From NCBI RefSeq assembly GCF_900111825.1, contig NZ_FOJM01000002.1, forward strand, positions 1 to 64,000: 64,000 bases of DNA, in the 5' to 3' direction. Below are positions 42,590 to 52,482 of the stretch, piece by piece. Under the pieces are notes generated by a model. The model was not told where the DNA came from and did no database searches. It saw nothing but the letters and a program-made list of their open reading frames with translations. This DNA comes from Pedobacter suwonensis. Its GTDB lineage: Bacteria; Bacteroidota; Bacteroidia; Sphingobacteriales; Sphingobacteriaceae. Numbering within the stretch: position 1 is the stretch's first letter; each line of letters starts with the position of its first letter. The translations under genes were made by a program, and so were the position numbers.

Positions 42590-43963
42590 TTATTTGATAT
42601 ATACTGTTTTAATATTCACAAACTCATGGATACCAAACATGCTTAACTCTCGGCCGTAGCCAGACTGATTGATACCACCGAAAGGCAAAGCAACATCTGA
42701 TTTTACGCCCTGGTTTACAAAACAGGAGCCTGCCGCCAGTTTATTACGCGCAATATCTTCTGCCAGTGCGTTGTTTTTAGTAAAAACAGCCGCCCCTAGT
42801 CCAAAATTGGTATCATTAGCAATATGGATGGCGTCATCGGCATCTTTTGCAGTAATGATGGCAGCTACCGGACCAAACAGTTCCTCATCATATGCCAGTA
42901 CGCCTTTATTTACCTGGGTTAAAATAGTGGGTTGATAATAGGCATGGTGACCTGCAATAGACGGAATCTCGCCTCCCAGGATACATTTTGCCCCTTGTTC
43001 TATGCTTTTTAGTACTTGTTGATGCAGTTCATCGCGAAGTTCGGCCCTGGCCATTGGTCCAAGATCTGTTTCAGCCAATAGTGGATCGCCCGTTCTTTTG
43101 CTTTCCATTTCGCCTTTAAAAAGTTGCGTAAATTTTTCTGCTACTGATGCTTGTACAATGAAGCGTTTAGCGGCAATACAGCTTTGTCCGTTGTTGATCA
43201 ACCTGGCTTCGGCACATATTTTTGCTGCCTCTTCCAAATCTGCATCTTCCAAAATAATATACGGATCGCTACCTCCAAGTTCCAGAACTGTTTTTTTAAT
43301 CAGTTTGCCTGCCTGTTCCGCTACTTTTTTGCCTGCTTCGGTACTACCCGTTAATGTTACCGCCTTGATATATGGATTTTCAATTACTTTCGGGATGGCC
43401 TTACTGCTGCAGATCAGCGTTTTAAAAACGTGTTCCGGAAATCCTGCATCCTCAATTATCCTTTCTATTTCTAGCGCGCAGCCGGTAACACCCGATGAGT
43501 GTTTCAATACACCCGCATTGCCGGCCATTAAGGCGGGAGCAAGAAAGCGAAATACCTGCCAGAATGGGAAATTCCAGGGCATAATAGCCAGTACCACACC
43601 GATAGGTTGAAAGCTCACATAACTTTTGGACGCATCTGTTTCGATGAGCTGATCGGCTAAAAATCCGGATCCATTTTTAGCATAATATTCGCAAACGGCG
43701 GCACATTTAAGTATTTCGGACACACCGGCCTTTAATGGTTTGCCCATTTCTAAGGCCATCAGTCCGGCCAACTCATCCTTGCGCCCGGTTAAAAGTTTTG
43801 AAACCTGCAACAGTAATCCGGAACGGGTTTCGAAATCAGTTTCCTTATAGTTTAACCATGCCTGATGCGCCTGATCTATCTTCTGACCGATCGAATGATC
43901 AGTATCTTCCCGGTATTTTTTTATGATTTCCCCATTTATAGGGTTTATAGACGAAATGCTCAT
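42590..43963 (-). CDS. NAD(P)-dependent succinate-semialdehyde dehydrogenase
   Basis: 457-residue aldehyde dehydrogenase, typical length. General base Glu228 is in LELGGSDPYIIL and catalytic Cys262 in NNGQSCIAAKRF; the cofactor-binding GSTEAGKKV lies at about 206-214 and the Asn in MPWNFPFWQ at about 131. The NNGQSC and the SINPINGE opening are typical of the Sad/YneI group of succinate-semialdehyde dehydrogenases. It oxidises succinic semialdehyde to succinate, in GABA or 4-hydroxybutyrate breakdown, though other semialdehydes are possible. It sits in a minus-strand run after the histidine kinase (53 bases) and before the MDR gene (12 bases). Confidence 0.88.
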   Translation of the reverse strand: MSISSINPINGEIIKKYREDTDHSIGQKIDQAHQAWLNYKETDFETRSGLLLQVSKLLTGRKDELAGLMALEMGKPLKAGVSEILKCAAVCEYYAKNGSGFLADQLIETDASKSYVSFQPIGVVLAIMPWNFPFWQVFRFLAPALMAGNAGVLKHSSGVTGCALEIERIIEDAGFPEHVFKTLICSSKAIPKVIENPYIKAVTLTGSTEAGKKVAEQAGKLIKKTVLELGGSDPYIILEDADLEEAAKICAEARLINNGQSCIAAKRFIVQASVAEKFTQLFKGEMESKRTGDPLLAETDLGPMARAELRDELHQQVLKSIEQGAKCILGGEIPSIAGHHAYYQPTILTQVNKGVLAYDEELFGPVAAIITAKDADDAIHIANDTNFGLGAAVFTKNNALAEDIARNKLAAGSCFVNQGVKSDVALPFGGINQSGYGRELSMFGIHEFVNIKTVYIK

Positions 43964-44016
43964 TTAATGATAACAAATGAGCATTTTAATTGTGTTGTTT
44001 ATTTTAGATTAGTGGA

Positions 44017-45162
44017 TTAAGAAGCAAGTGGAATACGGAAATGAAAGGTAGAACCTTTGCCATATTCACTTTCTGCCCAGATTTTAGCTTTATGCGAATT
44101 AATGATCTCAGCGCTCAGGTACAACCCTATTCCAAATCCCGAAATGGTTCTGGTCTGCTGGCTTGAAACACGATAAAACCGGTCAAAAAGTTTTTCCAGA
44201 TCATGGGCCTGAATACCAATACCAAAGTCAGTTACCGATACATGAACATCATTGTCGCTGATCACCGATTTAACTAAAACCGTGCTGTTTAAATCTGAAT
44301 ATTTTACGGCATTGCTGATCAGATTTGAAATAACAGAACCAATTTTATCTTTATCGGCGTAAATTAATTTAGATGCCCCTGCTTCAAAATCGATTTGATT
44401 ACCGGGATAAATTAACCTTAAGTCTTCTACCACATCCAAGGCTACCTTATCCAGGTCAAAATGCGATAAATTCAATTGGATTTCTCCCGATTCCAAACGC
44501 GATACATTTAAAAAAGAACTGATCAGGGTACTCATTTTGCGAATCTGCTTCTGAACCTTCGCCAATGTGTTTGTCACAAAAACATCTGCCAGGTTTTTAC
44601 TCTGCATCAGTTGTACGTAAGCACTGATGGATGTTAAAGGTGTTTTCAGTTCATGGCTTACCATGCTGATAAAATCATTTTTTTGTTGTTCTTCCTTTAT
44701 ACTGATTAAAATCTGTTCCTGATCGAGTGCTTCACGCTGTAGTTCAGTTTCTTTAATGGCGTTTTCGGCTTTTACCATGTCGGTAACATCACTTGCCGTA
44801 TGAAGAATACAATATGGAATTCCAGACTCATCTTTTATTGCCCGGTATTCGTAGCTATAATAAGCAGTTTGAAGCCTCCCATCCCTCATCGTTTCAGCCG
44901 GTATTGCGTTACCTTTATCGGTAACTCCTGTTAACATTACGTTTTTTAGCATATGGATAAAAGGCTGCCCCTTTAATTCGGGCACGGCATGTTCCAGTGG
45001 TTTACCGATAATAGACCGGTCTTTGCCCCAAAAATCAATCATGGCATCATTAGCCATTTCAATTACAATATCCGCTGATGTGTAGATAGCTGTTGCATCT
45101 TTTGATAAAGAAAGAACCTCTAAAAGCTGATCATTGCTTAAAACTTTTGAATATCTTTCCAT
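44017..45162 (-). CDS. PAS-domain sensor histidine kinase, cytoplasmic
   Basis: 381 residues without membrane helices. Residues about 10-130 form a PAS fold (AIYTSADIVIEMANDAM, then FWGKDRSIIGKPL) and residues 130-160 a coiled linker. The kinase begins with the H-box FISMVSHELKTPLTS, phospho-acceptor His170, then the N-box ISNLISNAVKYSD, G1 VTDFGIGIQ, an F-box FDRFYRVS, and G2 SGFGIGLYLSAEII. No response regulator is adjacent, so the partner is unknown. It lies upstream of the SSADH gene in the same orientation and could be co-transcribed, or the two may be unrelated. Confidence 0.92.
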   Translation of the reverse strand: MERYSKVLSNDQLLEVLSLSKDATAIYTSADIVIEMANDAMIDFWGKDRSIIGKPLEHAVPELKGQPFIHMLKNVMLTGVTDKGNAIPAETMRDGRLQTAYYSYEYRAIKDESGIPYCILHTASDVTDMVKAENAIKETELQREALDQEQILISIKEEQQKNDFISMVSHELKTPLTSISAYVQLMQSKNLADVFVTNTLAKVQKQIRKMSTLISSFLNVSRLESGEIQLNLSHFDLDKVALDVVEDLRLIYPGNQIDFEAGASKLIYADKDKIGSVISNLISNAVKYSDLNSTVLVKSVISDNDVHVSVTDFGIGIQAHDLEKLFDRFYRVSSQQTRTISGFGIGLYLSAEIINSHKAKIWAESEYGKGSTFHFRIPLAS

Positions 45163-45332
45163 TTATACTTTAAATTAAAACCGGGCTACGACAATATGTT
45201 GAATAAACCAATTGAACTAGTTATGATACAAGCCTAACTTCACAAATGTTTGGCTATTCTTCCAAATTGTTGATTTTAATAATCTTTCATTCCTTTTAAT
45301 TCATATAACGGAGTTCAGCATTTCAATTAAGC

Positions 45333-45349
45333 TTATTTAGAATAAATAA
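45333..45349. promoter_or_regulatory. Candidate Fur-type box upstream of the TonB receptor
   Basis: TTATTTAGAATAAATAA is a perfect 7-3-7 inverted repeat, 66 bases before the receptor ATG. The AT-rich TTATTTAGA half resembles Bacteroidota Fur-box descriptions. The match is by eye; repression by iron is inferred from the receptor type. Confidence 0.4.
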
Positions 45350-45414
45350 AAATAATTTGATTTTGACCCGCAAAATTGTTTTCTTTGCGCCAAATAAGAA
45401 TCAATCTAAATAAA

Positions 45415-47826
45415 ATGAATAAAAATTTTACGTTTCTTTTAAATTTCATTGTCCTTTTTCTGGTTTTGACAGGAAATATCATGGCACAAGATAAAACAGG
45501 GTCAATTGCAGGTCTTATCAAAACCAGCGATGGCATCCCGGCAGGTTACATCAATGTTGGTTTGAAAAATACAGGTAAAACCACCCAAACTGACGAAAAA
45601 GGTAATTTCACGATCAAGAATGTTCCGTCTGGCACTTACATCATCAAGATATCTTCTGTAGGCATTTCTGCACAGGAAAGGTCAGTTGTGGTAACTAACG
45701 GTCAAACCGTAAATGCCGATTTTACCATAGCAGAATCATCTTCGCAATTAGATGAAGTAGCGGTTAATGGTTATAAAACTCCCAATAGAAAGCCGGTTAA
45801 TTTAGGTAAAATTGCCATTGCGCCTATTGATCTTCCACAGGCTGTGCAAATTATAGGAAATCAGGTTATTACGGATCAGCAAGCAAATACCCTTGGTGAT
45901 GTCATGAAAAATGTAAATGGCGTTGCTTTAGGTGCCAATCGCGGGGCCGTTGGCGAAAACTTCTATGCCAGGGGTTATAGCCTGGGCAGCAATAACATTT
46001 TTAAAAATGGCGCAAGAACAACTATTGGCGGCAGCCCGGAAGCGAGTACACTTGAATCAGTAGAAGTGTTAAAAGGTAGTGCTGCTTTACTTTATGGTGG
46101 TGTAACCGGTGGAGCCGTTGTAAATATGGTGACTAAAAAGCCTAAATTTGAAACTGGTGGTGAAATCAGTATGCGGACAGGTAGTTATGATCAATACAAG
46201 CCAATGATTGATTTTTACGGTCCGATATCCAAGAAACTAGCCTTTAGGGCAATCAGCACTTATGAAAATGCAGGAAGTTTTCGGGATAATGTAAAATCAA
46301 AACGTTTTTATGTTAATCCATCAATGTTATATCAGATAAGTGAGCAAACGGAAATTTTGATCCAGGGTGATTATTTGAAAAGTGATTTCACGCCCGATTT
46401 TGGTGTGGGATCGGTGAATAACCAGATTGTAGATTTTGGACGAAGTGCATTCATCAACACACCATGGGCTTACAATAAAACAAATACGGCTACTGCACAG
46501 GCCAATATCACCCATAAATTTAACAGCAACTGGAAGTTAAATGCCATTGGTTCCTTCCAATCTTACAATCGTAATTATTATGGATCTGACCGCATCCAAG
46601 CCAATACATCGGGTATTGCAGCGAGAAATCTTTCGAGAGCACTTAGTAAAGAATTTACTTATAACCAGCAAATTAATGTTAACGGGAGTTTCCATACGGG
46701 AAAGATTAAACATACCGTTTTATTTGGTGCAGATGCCGATCAATCCAGAGTAACCAGTAATGCCTTCGCTTATGGTAAAGATGCGAAGGGTGCCAATATC
46801 ACAACCTTAAATTATGGCAATGTAAATGTATTTGATCCGGCCACCTATTATGGTTCAGGGGTAATGCCTGAAGCTTTTGCCATAACCAGCACACTTGCAC
46901 CGATATACAGATATGGTGCTTTTGTTCAGGACTTGATCGAAGTAACTGAGCAATTTAAGGTTTTGGCAGGTCTACGTTATACAGACCAGAAAAATGCCAG
47001 TTCAAGGGCCTTGAATTTAGAAACCGGAATAACTACACCGGGCGCAACAAAGTTTGATGATGCTTTTTCTCCTAAATTAGGATTAATATACCAGCCTCTT
47101 AAAACTACATCGCTGTACATCAGCTATGCGGGCAACTTTATTACCAATACCGGTACCGACATTTATTTTGAGGCGCTTCCGCCATCATTGGTAGATCAAT
47201 ATGAGGCTGGTATAAAAAATGATCTATTCGGAGGTAGGTTATCGGCCAATCTAACTTATTACAAAATCAGGAACAACAACACTGCGCAAACCGCTATGTA
47301 CGATCAAAATGGTAACCTTAACTCCAACACCAACCTCAAACAATTAAACGGAACTACCGTAAGTGACGGGCTTGAAATCGATTTAACAGGCGCTATCTTA
47401 ACCGGTTTAAATTTCACGGCAGGATTTAGCTACAACTTTATGCGCTTTACCAACACGCCTGATGTTACCGGTATGATTGAAAATGTTCGCCTGGTGGGTA
47501 CAACAAAAAACACGGCGAACGCAACCTTATTCTATACTTTCCAGGATGGAGCAATAAAAGGTTTAAAATTGGGTGCCTCTGCATTTTATACCGGCAAACG
47601 CAACGGCGGCTGGAACGATGCTAAAAATGCGACAACACTAAGGCTAATCCCGTTAAGCGCCTTTACCACATTTGATCTTTCTGCGGGGTACAGCTGGAAA
47701 AAGTTCTCGCTGCTTGCAAAAGTTTCTAACCTTACCAATGCACTGAATTATTTTGTGCACGAAAACTATAGTGTAAATCCCATTGCTCCGCGCCAATTTG
47801 CCACTACCTTGTCTTATAAATTTTAA
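45415..47826 (+). CDS. TonB-dependent siderophore receptor
   Basis: Frame open from 45376; ATG at 45415 starts a signal peptide (NFIVLFLVLTGNIMAQ), giving 803 residues. A carboxypeptidase-regulatory-like domain (about residues 25-110, GLIKTSDGIPAGYINVGLKNTG and on) is followed by the plug (LPQAVQIIGNQVI, LGDVMKNVNGVALG, FYARGYSLGS, LESVEVLKGSAALLYGG) and a 22-strand barrel ending FATTLSYKF with terminal Phe. The GSAALLYGGVTGGAVVNMVTK plug end is typical of FhuA/FpvA-like siderophore receptors. It moves ferric siderophores across the outer membrane with TonB energy. A putative Fur box lies upstream and a strong terminator follows. Confidence 0.93.
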   Translation: MNKNFTFLLNFIVLFLVLTGNIMAQDKTGSIAGLIKTSDGIPAGYINVGLKNTGKTTQTDEKGNFTIKNVPSGTYIIKISSVGISAQERSVVVTNGQTVNADFTIAESSSQLDEVAVNGYKTPNRKPVNLGKIAIAPIDLPQAVQIIGNQVITDQQANTLGDVMKNVNGVALGANRGAVGENFYARGYSLGSNNIFKNGARTTIGGSPEASTLESVEVLKGSAALLYGGVTGGAVVNMVTKKPKFETGGEISMRTGSYDQYKPMIDFYGPISKKLAFRAISTYENAGSFRDNVKSKRFYVNPSMLYQISEQTEILIQGDYLKSDFTPDFGVGSVNNQIVDFGRSAFINTPWAYNKTNTATAQANITHKFNSNWKLNAIGSFQSYNRNYYGSDRIQANTSGIAARNLSRALSKEFTYNQQINVNGSFHTGKIKHTVLFGADADQSRVTSNAFAYGKDAKGANITTLNYGNVNVFDPATYYGSGVMPEAFAITSTLAPIYRYGAFVQDLIEVTEQFKVLAGLRYTDQKNASSRALNLETGITTPGATKFDDAFSPKLGLIYQPLKTTSLYISYAGNFITNTGTDIYFEALPPSLVDQYEAGIKNDLFGGRLSANLTYYKIRNNNTAQTAMYDQNGNLNSNTNLKQLNGTTVSDGLEIDLTGAILTGLNFTAGFSYNFMRFTNTPDVTGMIENVRLVGTTKNTANATLFYTFQDGAIKGLKLGASAFYTGKRNGGWNDAKNATTLRLIPLSAFTTFDLSAGYSWKKFSLLAKVSNLTNALNYFVHENYSVNPIAPRQFATTLSYKF

Positions 47827-47860
47827 CGAAAAAGGGTTAAAGAAAGTCTAATCCAGATCC

Positions 47861-47910
47861 ATCACTTCAAGCTCAGCGCAGGTGAGCTTGAAGTGATATT
47901 AATTTTTTTT
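47861..47910 (+). terminator. Strong terminator of the TonB receptor gene
   Basis: ATCACTTCAAGCTCA (47861-47875), loop GCGCAGG, TGAGCTTGAAGTGAT (47883-47897) form a perfect 15-bp stem, followed by ATTAATTTTTTTTA. A near-ideal intrinsic terminator. Confidence 0.9.
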
Positions 47911-48056
47911 ATAATACAAATAGGTTGACGTTGAAAGCGTTCAACTTATTTTCTATAATAATCGCCCTAGGCACAAATGATCAATGGTTCTCTTTGCGCT
48001 CTCGCACAGCAGACAGGAAGTATCCAGCAAAAACTGATCACGTAATGCCAATAAAA

Positions 48057-48254
48057 TTAAAGGATAATTAATATCGTGCCCGTTTTAGATAGTTTGAAAT
48101 AATAGTGGTATTCACCATAGCGCTCCACCTTTTCAATTTCGCACACTTTGCCGGATTTGCCGTATTCATCTGATAAAAAATCCCCAATTCTAATGCTGTC
48201 CAGCTGGTTAATATCAAGTGATGCTCTTTTAATGAATTTTCCCTTATGTTCCAT
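48057..48254 (-). CDS. Small hypothetical protein
   Basis: 65 residues. The start MEHKGKFIKRA lies on an ATG, and the sequence IRIGDFLSDEYGKSGKVCEIE reads like a small SH3- or YcgL-like barrel protein, with a repeated Tyr-rich strand YGEYHYYFKLS at the end. No family is recognised. An alternative frame on the same strand (48068-48283) has a less protein-like composition. It is separated from the TonB terminator by 150 bases. Confidence rests on composition and a plausible fold only. Confidence 0.5.
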   Translation of the reverse strand: MEHKGKFIKRASLDINQLDSIRIGDFLSDEYGKSGKVCEIEKVERYGEYHYYFKLSKTGTILIIL

Positions 48255-48421
48255 AATGATTGCGTATTTGCATACTTACGCAATCACAACCACTTTGGTT
48301 TTTTATACGGTAAAGTAAACGTAAATCGAAACTCCATCAAATTTATATTGATTTTACACTTTCTGATTCTGTGCTTAAGGACACCGGATTTGACGATCGT
48401 AATTACTTTGAAAAGAGCGAT

Positions 48422-49012
48422 CTAGAGTCCGCTTACTCCACCACTAACCACCAGTTTCATGGCATCAGCTGCTGTCATTTTTAAATCAGTAACCTTATCA
48501 CGCTGCACAATACACAGCTGACCAGCAAAGGAATAAGAGAGCGGAAAATAAACCGCCACTTCATTGGGTAAATCCAGTTTATGCAAATCGTTTTGTGTTA
48601 AAAAACCAATTTTTTTTAAACCGCCTTCTACCTCAACCAATACCGGGTGGTTAAATTTCTTCTCGTCGCCTACAAAGGCTTCGGTTAAATCTTTTATGGA
48701 AGAGTAGATGAAATTAAACAGCGGCAGGCGTTTCATCATCCGCTGAAACCAGTTGTACATGGGCTCGGTAACCAAATTGGTTACAAAAATGCCGGCCAGC
48801 AAAATAATCGTCAAAACGGTAAGCAAACCCAGGCCCGGAATATTCCTGCTTTCGCCGGTAAGTGGATTTACACCAAGCACATTTTTTACATTTAACCAGC
48901 TATCAACTGTGGTAACCGCCCAAACGACAATAAAAATACTCACCGCAATGGGTACCACAATTAATAAACCTTTAATCAGATAGTTTAATATGGCTTTCCC
49001 AACTCTATTCAT
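48422..49012 (-). CDS. DUF502 family membrane protein
   Basis: 196 residues with two long N-terminal membrane helices (LLIVVPIAVSIFIVVWAV at about 15-32 and TVLTIILLAGIFVTN at about 60-75) and a cytoplasmic or periplasmic soluble part. DUF502 signatures are IPGLGLL, YNWFQRMMKRLPLFNFIYSSIKDL in parts, and the PVLVEVEGGLKKIGFLT segment. Members occur across bacteria and plants (LCV-like proteins) with no set biochemical role. It is a single gene; the DUF502 assignment is firm, function is not known. Confidence 0.87.
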   Translation of the reverse strand: MNRVGKAILNYLIKGLLIVVPIAVSIFIVVWAVTTVDSWLNVKNVLGVNPLTGESRNIPGLGLLTVLTIILLAGIFVTNLVTEPMYNWFQRMMKRLPLFNFIYSSIKDLTEAFVGDEKKFNHPVLVEVEGGLKKIGFLTQNDLHKLDLPNEVAVYFPLSYSFAGQLCIVQRDKVTDLKMTAADAMKLVVSGGVSGL

Positions 49013-49233
49013 GGTGTAAAATTAGTGTTTTTTTAGTTCATTTGTTCACTAGTCATTAGTTCATTGGTGCAGGGTATAAATGTGCGATCTATCATTAGAC
49101 TATTACTTAGCCTATTTAACAGAAATTAATGTGTAAATATCCATTATGCAGTCTGCCATACTCATGACCAGGGAACATCCCCGACCAATTGTCGATTTGG
49201 CGTACTACATGACTGGTGAACTAAACCAATGCG

Positions 49234-51693
49234 TTATTCATAGAAATATACACGTTTAACCCGCTGCGAAATATTGGTCAGGATTTCGTAAGGAATGGTA
49301 CCGATATCTTTAGCCAGCTGCATAATGGTATGCTCCTTATTGAAAACGATAGCTTCATCTCCGGGTTTCACCTCGATGTCTGTCACATCCAGCATGGTCA
49401 TATCCATACAAATTGAGCCAATTGTAGGCACTAAATGGCCGTTGATGAGCATTTTGCCAACGCCATTGCCAAAATACCTGGTGTAGCCATCTGCGTAACC
49501 AATTTTTACGGTTGCAATTTTTCCCCCGTTTGCCATAACTCCCCTCCTTCCATAACCTACAGTTTCGCCCGGCGCCAACTGCTTCACTTGGGTAACGGTT
49601 GTTTTAAGCACCATTACCGTTTGCAAACCGCGGTTATTGGTTACCGCAGAATCAAAACCATACAAACCTATACCCAAACGTACCATATCCATTTGCGCAT
49701 CAGGCCAGCGTGAGATGCCAGAAGTATTCGAGATATGTAATAATGGCTTATAACCTAAAATATTAACCAATTGAGTCGCTACGATTTTAAATACATCAAT
49801 CTGGTGCTGGGTAAATCCATCATGTTCTGCAGCATCGCTAGCCACCAGGTGAGAGAAAATACTCTGTACTTTTAGCCTGGCCGAATCTTTTAGCAGGACG
49901 GCCAAGGCATCTATTTCAGCCTGATCGAAACCCAGACGGTGCATGCCACTATCTATTTTAAGGTGTATGGGATAATCAAAATCGTAATCAGATAAGGCAT
50001 TCAAAAAACTATTCAGGATCTCTACGCTATAAATTTCAGGCTCCAGCCGGTGTTTAATAATGGCTTCAAAGGCAGATTCTTCCGGGCTCATCACCATAAT
50101 AGGCAAAGTAATTCCGGCTTTACGCAAAGCAATGCCCTCATCGGCATAAGCTACCGCCAAATAATCTACTTTGTGGAACTGCAATAAATTGGCAATTTCA
50201 AAACTTCCGCTGCCATAAGAAAAGGCCTTAACCATTGCCATTATTTTAACGCCAGGCTTTATTTTAGACCGGTAAAACTGCAGGTTTCCCACCATGGCAT
50301 TCAGATCGATCTCTAAAACGGTATCGTGTATTTTTTGGGTAAGTAATTTACTGATGCGCCCAAAATCAAAGCGCCTGGCCCCTTTTACCAGTATCGTTTC
50401 GTGGTTAAAATGTAAACCCGGAAAAGCTTCAACAAAAGCACTGGTATCCTCGAAAAAATGCGTTTCGAATGTAAACAGATTGGCATAACGGGCTATGTTC
50501 GCGCCGATGCCGATTAAACGGTTTATCTTTTTTTGCGATAGCAACCCGGCTATTTCGGTATACAAATCAAGATCATCTCGGCCAGTTTCGAATAATTCGG
50601 AAAGGATAACGGTTTTCTTAGGATGCTGGTTTTGCTGGTTTAAAAAATCGAGTGCGATGGCTAAAGAAGAAATATCAGCACTATACGAATCGTCTATAAC
50701 GGAACATTGGTTGATGCCGTTTTTTAATTCCAGACGCATGCTTACGGGGCTCAGTTTCTCCAACCGCAGATCGGCCTGCTCCGGGGTATAACCCAAAGCC
50801 AATAATATTGCCCAGCAGATCATGCCATTTTCTATCGAAGCTTTATCTTTAAAGGGAAGAATACATTCAATCTCCCTGTTTTGATAAATGGCCCTTAAAT
50901 AACATCTTCCCTCAATAGGTTCAACAGTAGTGATCTGCAGATCTGCCGCCTGTTTACTGCTCCAGCTAAACTGTTTTTTACCAGGCAGGTTTTTTATACC
51001 TATTTCACTAACATATTCCGGTGCGTAAATCAATAGTTCGGATGTTGAAAAGAGTTTCAGTTTTTCGGTAAGTTTTTCTTTTTTAGAACTGAATCCTTCA
51101 GCATGGGCCTCACCGATATTGGTTAAAATTCCAATTTCAGGACGGATTATTTCAGCTAAATGTTCCATCTCATTCACCGCAGAAATACCGGCCTCAAATA
51201 TACCGAGGGTATGCTCAGCCTCAATCTGCCATACAGAAAGCGGTACTCCGATCTGCGAATTATAACTTTTGGGGCTTTTAACAATATTAAAGTCGGCTGC
51301 TAAAAGCTGATATAACCATTCTTTAACGATGGTTTTCCCGTTACTGCCCGTAATACCGATTGTTTTTAAATCAAATTGATTCCGGTGATATGCGCTTAAT
51401 TTTTGTAGCGCCGCCAAGGCATCATTTACGAGTAAAAAATTACCATCTGGATATTCATGAATATATTTTGCTTCAGTAACTACAAAATTCCTGATTCCCT
51501 TTGCATAGGCATCTTTAATAAATTCGTGTCCGTTACGGTGTGAAGAAAGCGCAAAAAACATTGAACTTTCTGGCAGCAAAACCGAGCGACTGTCAATAAC
51601 CAGGTAATGGATAATAAGCTCTCCATCAAACAATTTGGTATTGGCATTTAAAATTTCGGCTATTTTGGAAACCGTATATATGGGATTTTGCAT
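49234..51693 (-). CDS. Bifunctional MurF ligase and alanine racemase fusion
   Basis: 819 residues. The N-terminal half is MurF-like UDP-N-acetylmuramoyl-tripeptide:D-alanyl-D-alanine ligase, with ATP-binding GSNGKT at 116-121 and the DDSYSAD segment at 334-340. The C-terminal half, from about 455, is a fold-type III alanine racemase with Lys489 (AMVKAFSYGS) as the PLP lysine and the Tyr in YGRRGVMANGG as the second base. The MurF central loop VLVKGARRF closes the first domain at about 440. Fusion couples D-Ala production to its use in the wall and is common in Bacteroidota. Cytoplasmic; divergent from recX. Both active sites look intact. Gene names: murF and alr. Confidence 0.93.
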   Translation of the reverse strand: MQNPIYTVSKIAEILNANTKLFDGELIIHYLVIDSRSVLLPESSMFFALSSHRNGHEFIKDAYAKGIRNFVVTEAKYIHEYPDGNFLLVNDALAALQKLSAYHRNQFDLKTIGITGSNGKTIVKEWLYQLLAADFNIVKSPKSYNSQIGVPLSVWQIEAEHTLGIFEAGISAVNEMEHLAEIIRPEIGILTNIGEAHAEGFSSKKEKLTEKLKLFSTSELLIYAPEYVSEIGIKNLPGKKQFSWSSKQAADLQITTVEPIEGRCYLRAIYQNREIECILPFKDKASIENGMICWAILLALGYTPEQADLRLEKLSPVSMRLELKNGINQCSVIDDSYSADISSLAIALDFLNQQNQHPKKTVILSELFETGRDDLDLYTEIAGLLSQKKINRLIGIGANIARYANLFTFETHFFEDTSAFVEAFPGLHFNHETILVKGARRFDFGRISKLLTQKIHDTVLEIDLNAMVGNLQFYRSKIKPGVKIMAMVKAFSYGSGSFEIANLLQFHKVDYLAVAYADEGIALRKAGITLPIMVMSPEESAFEAIIKHRLEPEIYSVEILNSFLNALSDYDFDYPIHLKIDSGMHRLGFDQAEIDALAVLLKDSARLKVQSIFSHLVASDAAEHDGFTQHQIDVFKIVATQLVNILGYKPLLHISNTSGISRWPDAQMDMVRLGIGLYGFDSAVTNNRGLQTVMVLKTTVTQVKQLAPGETVGYGRRGVMANGGKIATVKIGYADGYTRYFGNGVGKMLINGHLVPTIGSICMDMTMLDVTDIEVKPGDEAIVFNKEHTIMQLAKDIGTIPYEILTNISQRVKRVYFYE

Positions 51694-51754
51694 GTTATTA
51701 TATTCAGAAAAATAAGGTAATCGCTTTTATTTTTACGAATTTCAGTAATTAATT

Positions 51755-52243
51755 ATGAAAAGCGGTAAAGAAGAAGCAGTAATATTAGATAAAAAGCAAG
51801 CTTTGGCCAAAGCCGAAAGTTTTTGTGTTTACCAGGAGCGCTCGCAAAAGGAGGTGCGCTATAAACTGGTTGAATGGGGCATTCGCGGCGATGAACTGGA
51901 AGAAATTATTACCGAGCTGATCATCAACAATTTTTTAAATGAAGAAAGGTTTGCCAAACATTATGCATCGGGTAAATTTAACATCAAACATTGGGGCCGG
52001 ATTAAAATAAAGCAGGGTTTGAAATTGAAAGGTGTTCCCGATAAAATTTTACAAAAAGCAATTTACAGTATCGATGAAGATGATTATTTACAGACGATAG
52101 AAAAATTAGCAGTAAAAAAAGTACAAAGTTTGGGTGAAAGTGATCCATTTAAGCGGAAAAATAAGCTGATGAGCTACCTTCAGGCAAAAGGATTTGAAAC
52201 TGATTTAATTTTACTTGTACTGAAAGCCAGCAATTTAAATTAA
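51755..52243 (+). CDS. recX: Recombination regulator RecX
   Basis: 162 residues, as usual. The three-helix RecX repeats are seen: ALAKAESFCVYQERSQKEVRYKL in parts with the ERSQKE loop, then EIITELIINNFLNEERFAKHYASGKFN in parts, and IKIKQGLKLKGVPDKILQKAI. RecX binds RecA filaments and limits recombinase activity. The start at the ATG at 51755 follows a gap of 61 bases from the divergent MurF-Alr gene; no recA is next to it. It is upstream of the tRNA promoter at 52270, whose transcription is independent. Confidence 0.9.
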   Translation: MKSGKEEAVILDKKQALAKAESFCVYQERSQKEVRYKLVEWGIRGDELEEIITELIINNFLNEERFAKHYASGKFNIKHWGRIKIKQGLKLKGVPDKILQKAIYSIDEDDYLQTIEKLAVKKVQSLGESDPFKRKNKLMSYLQAKGFETDLILLVLKASNLN

Positions 52244-52269
52244 ATATTAAATTTTTAATAAAAAATCCC

Positions 52270-52299
52270 TTGACAGATATATAAATCTGCCTATATTTG
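52270..52299 (+). promoter_or_regulatory. tRNA promoter, copy 1
   Basis: TTG (52270-52272, within TTGACA), exactly 19 bases, then TATATTTG (52292-52299), the consensus TTG-N19-TAnnTTTG. It drives the tRNA-Gly/tRNA-Leu operon starting 38 bases downstream. Confidence 0.85.
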
Positions 52300-52337
52300 C
52301 ATCACCAAAACGAAACAACAACATCAGTTTTGTAAAT

Positions 52338-52410
<73 letters not shown>

Positions 52411-52482
52411 CCAAAATGCCTTCCTACCAGAAGGCATTTATTTTAAAGTTAACCAAGCCGATGGAGATCGGCAGCGGCTAAT

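Noticed and set aside
48068..48283. Alternative 71-codon frame over the small minus-strand gene
   Set aside because: It overlaps the better frame at 48057-48254 and has a less protein-like sequence.
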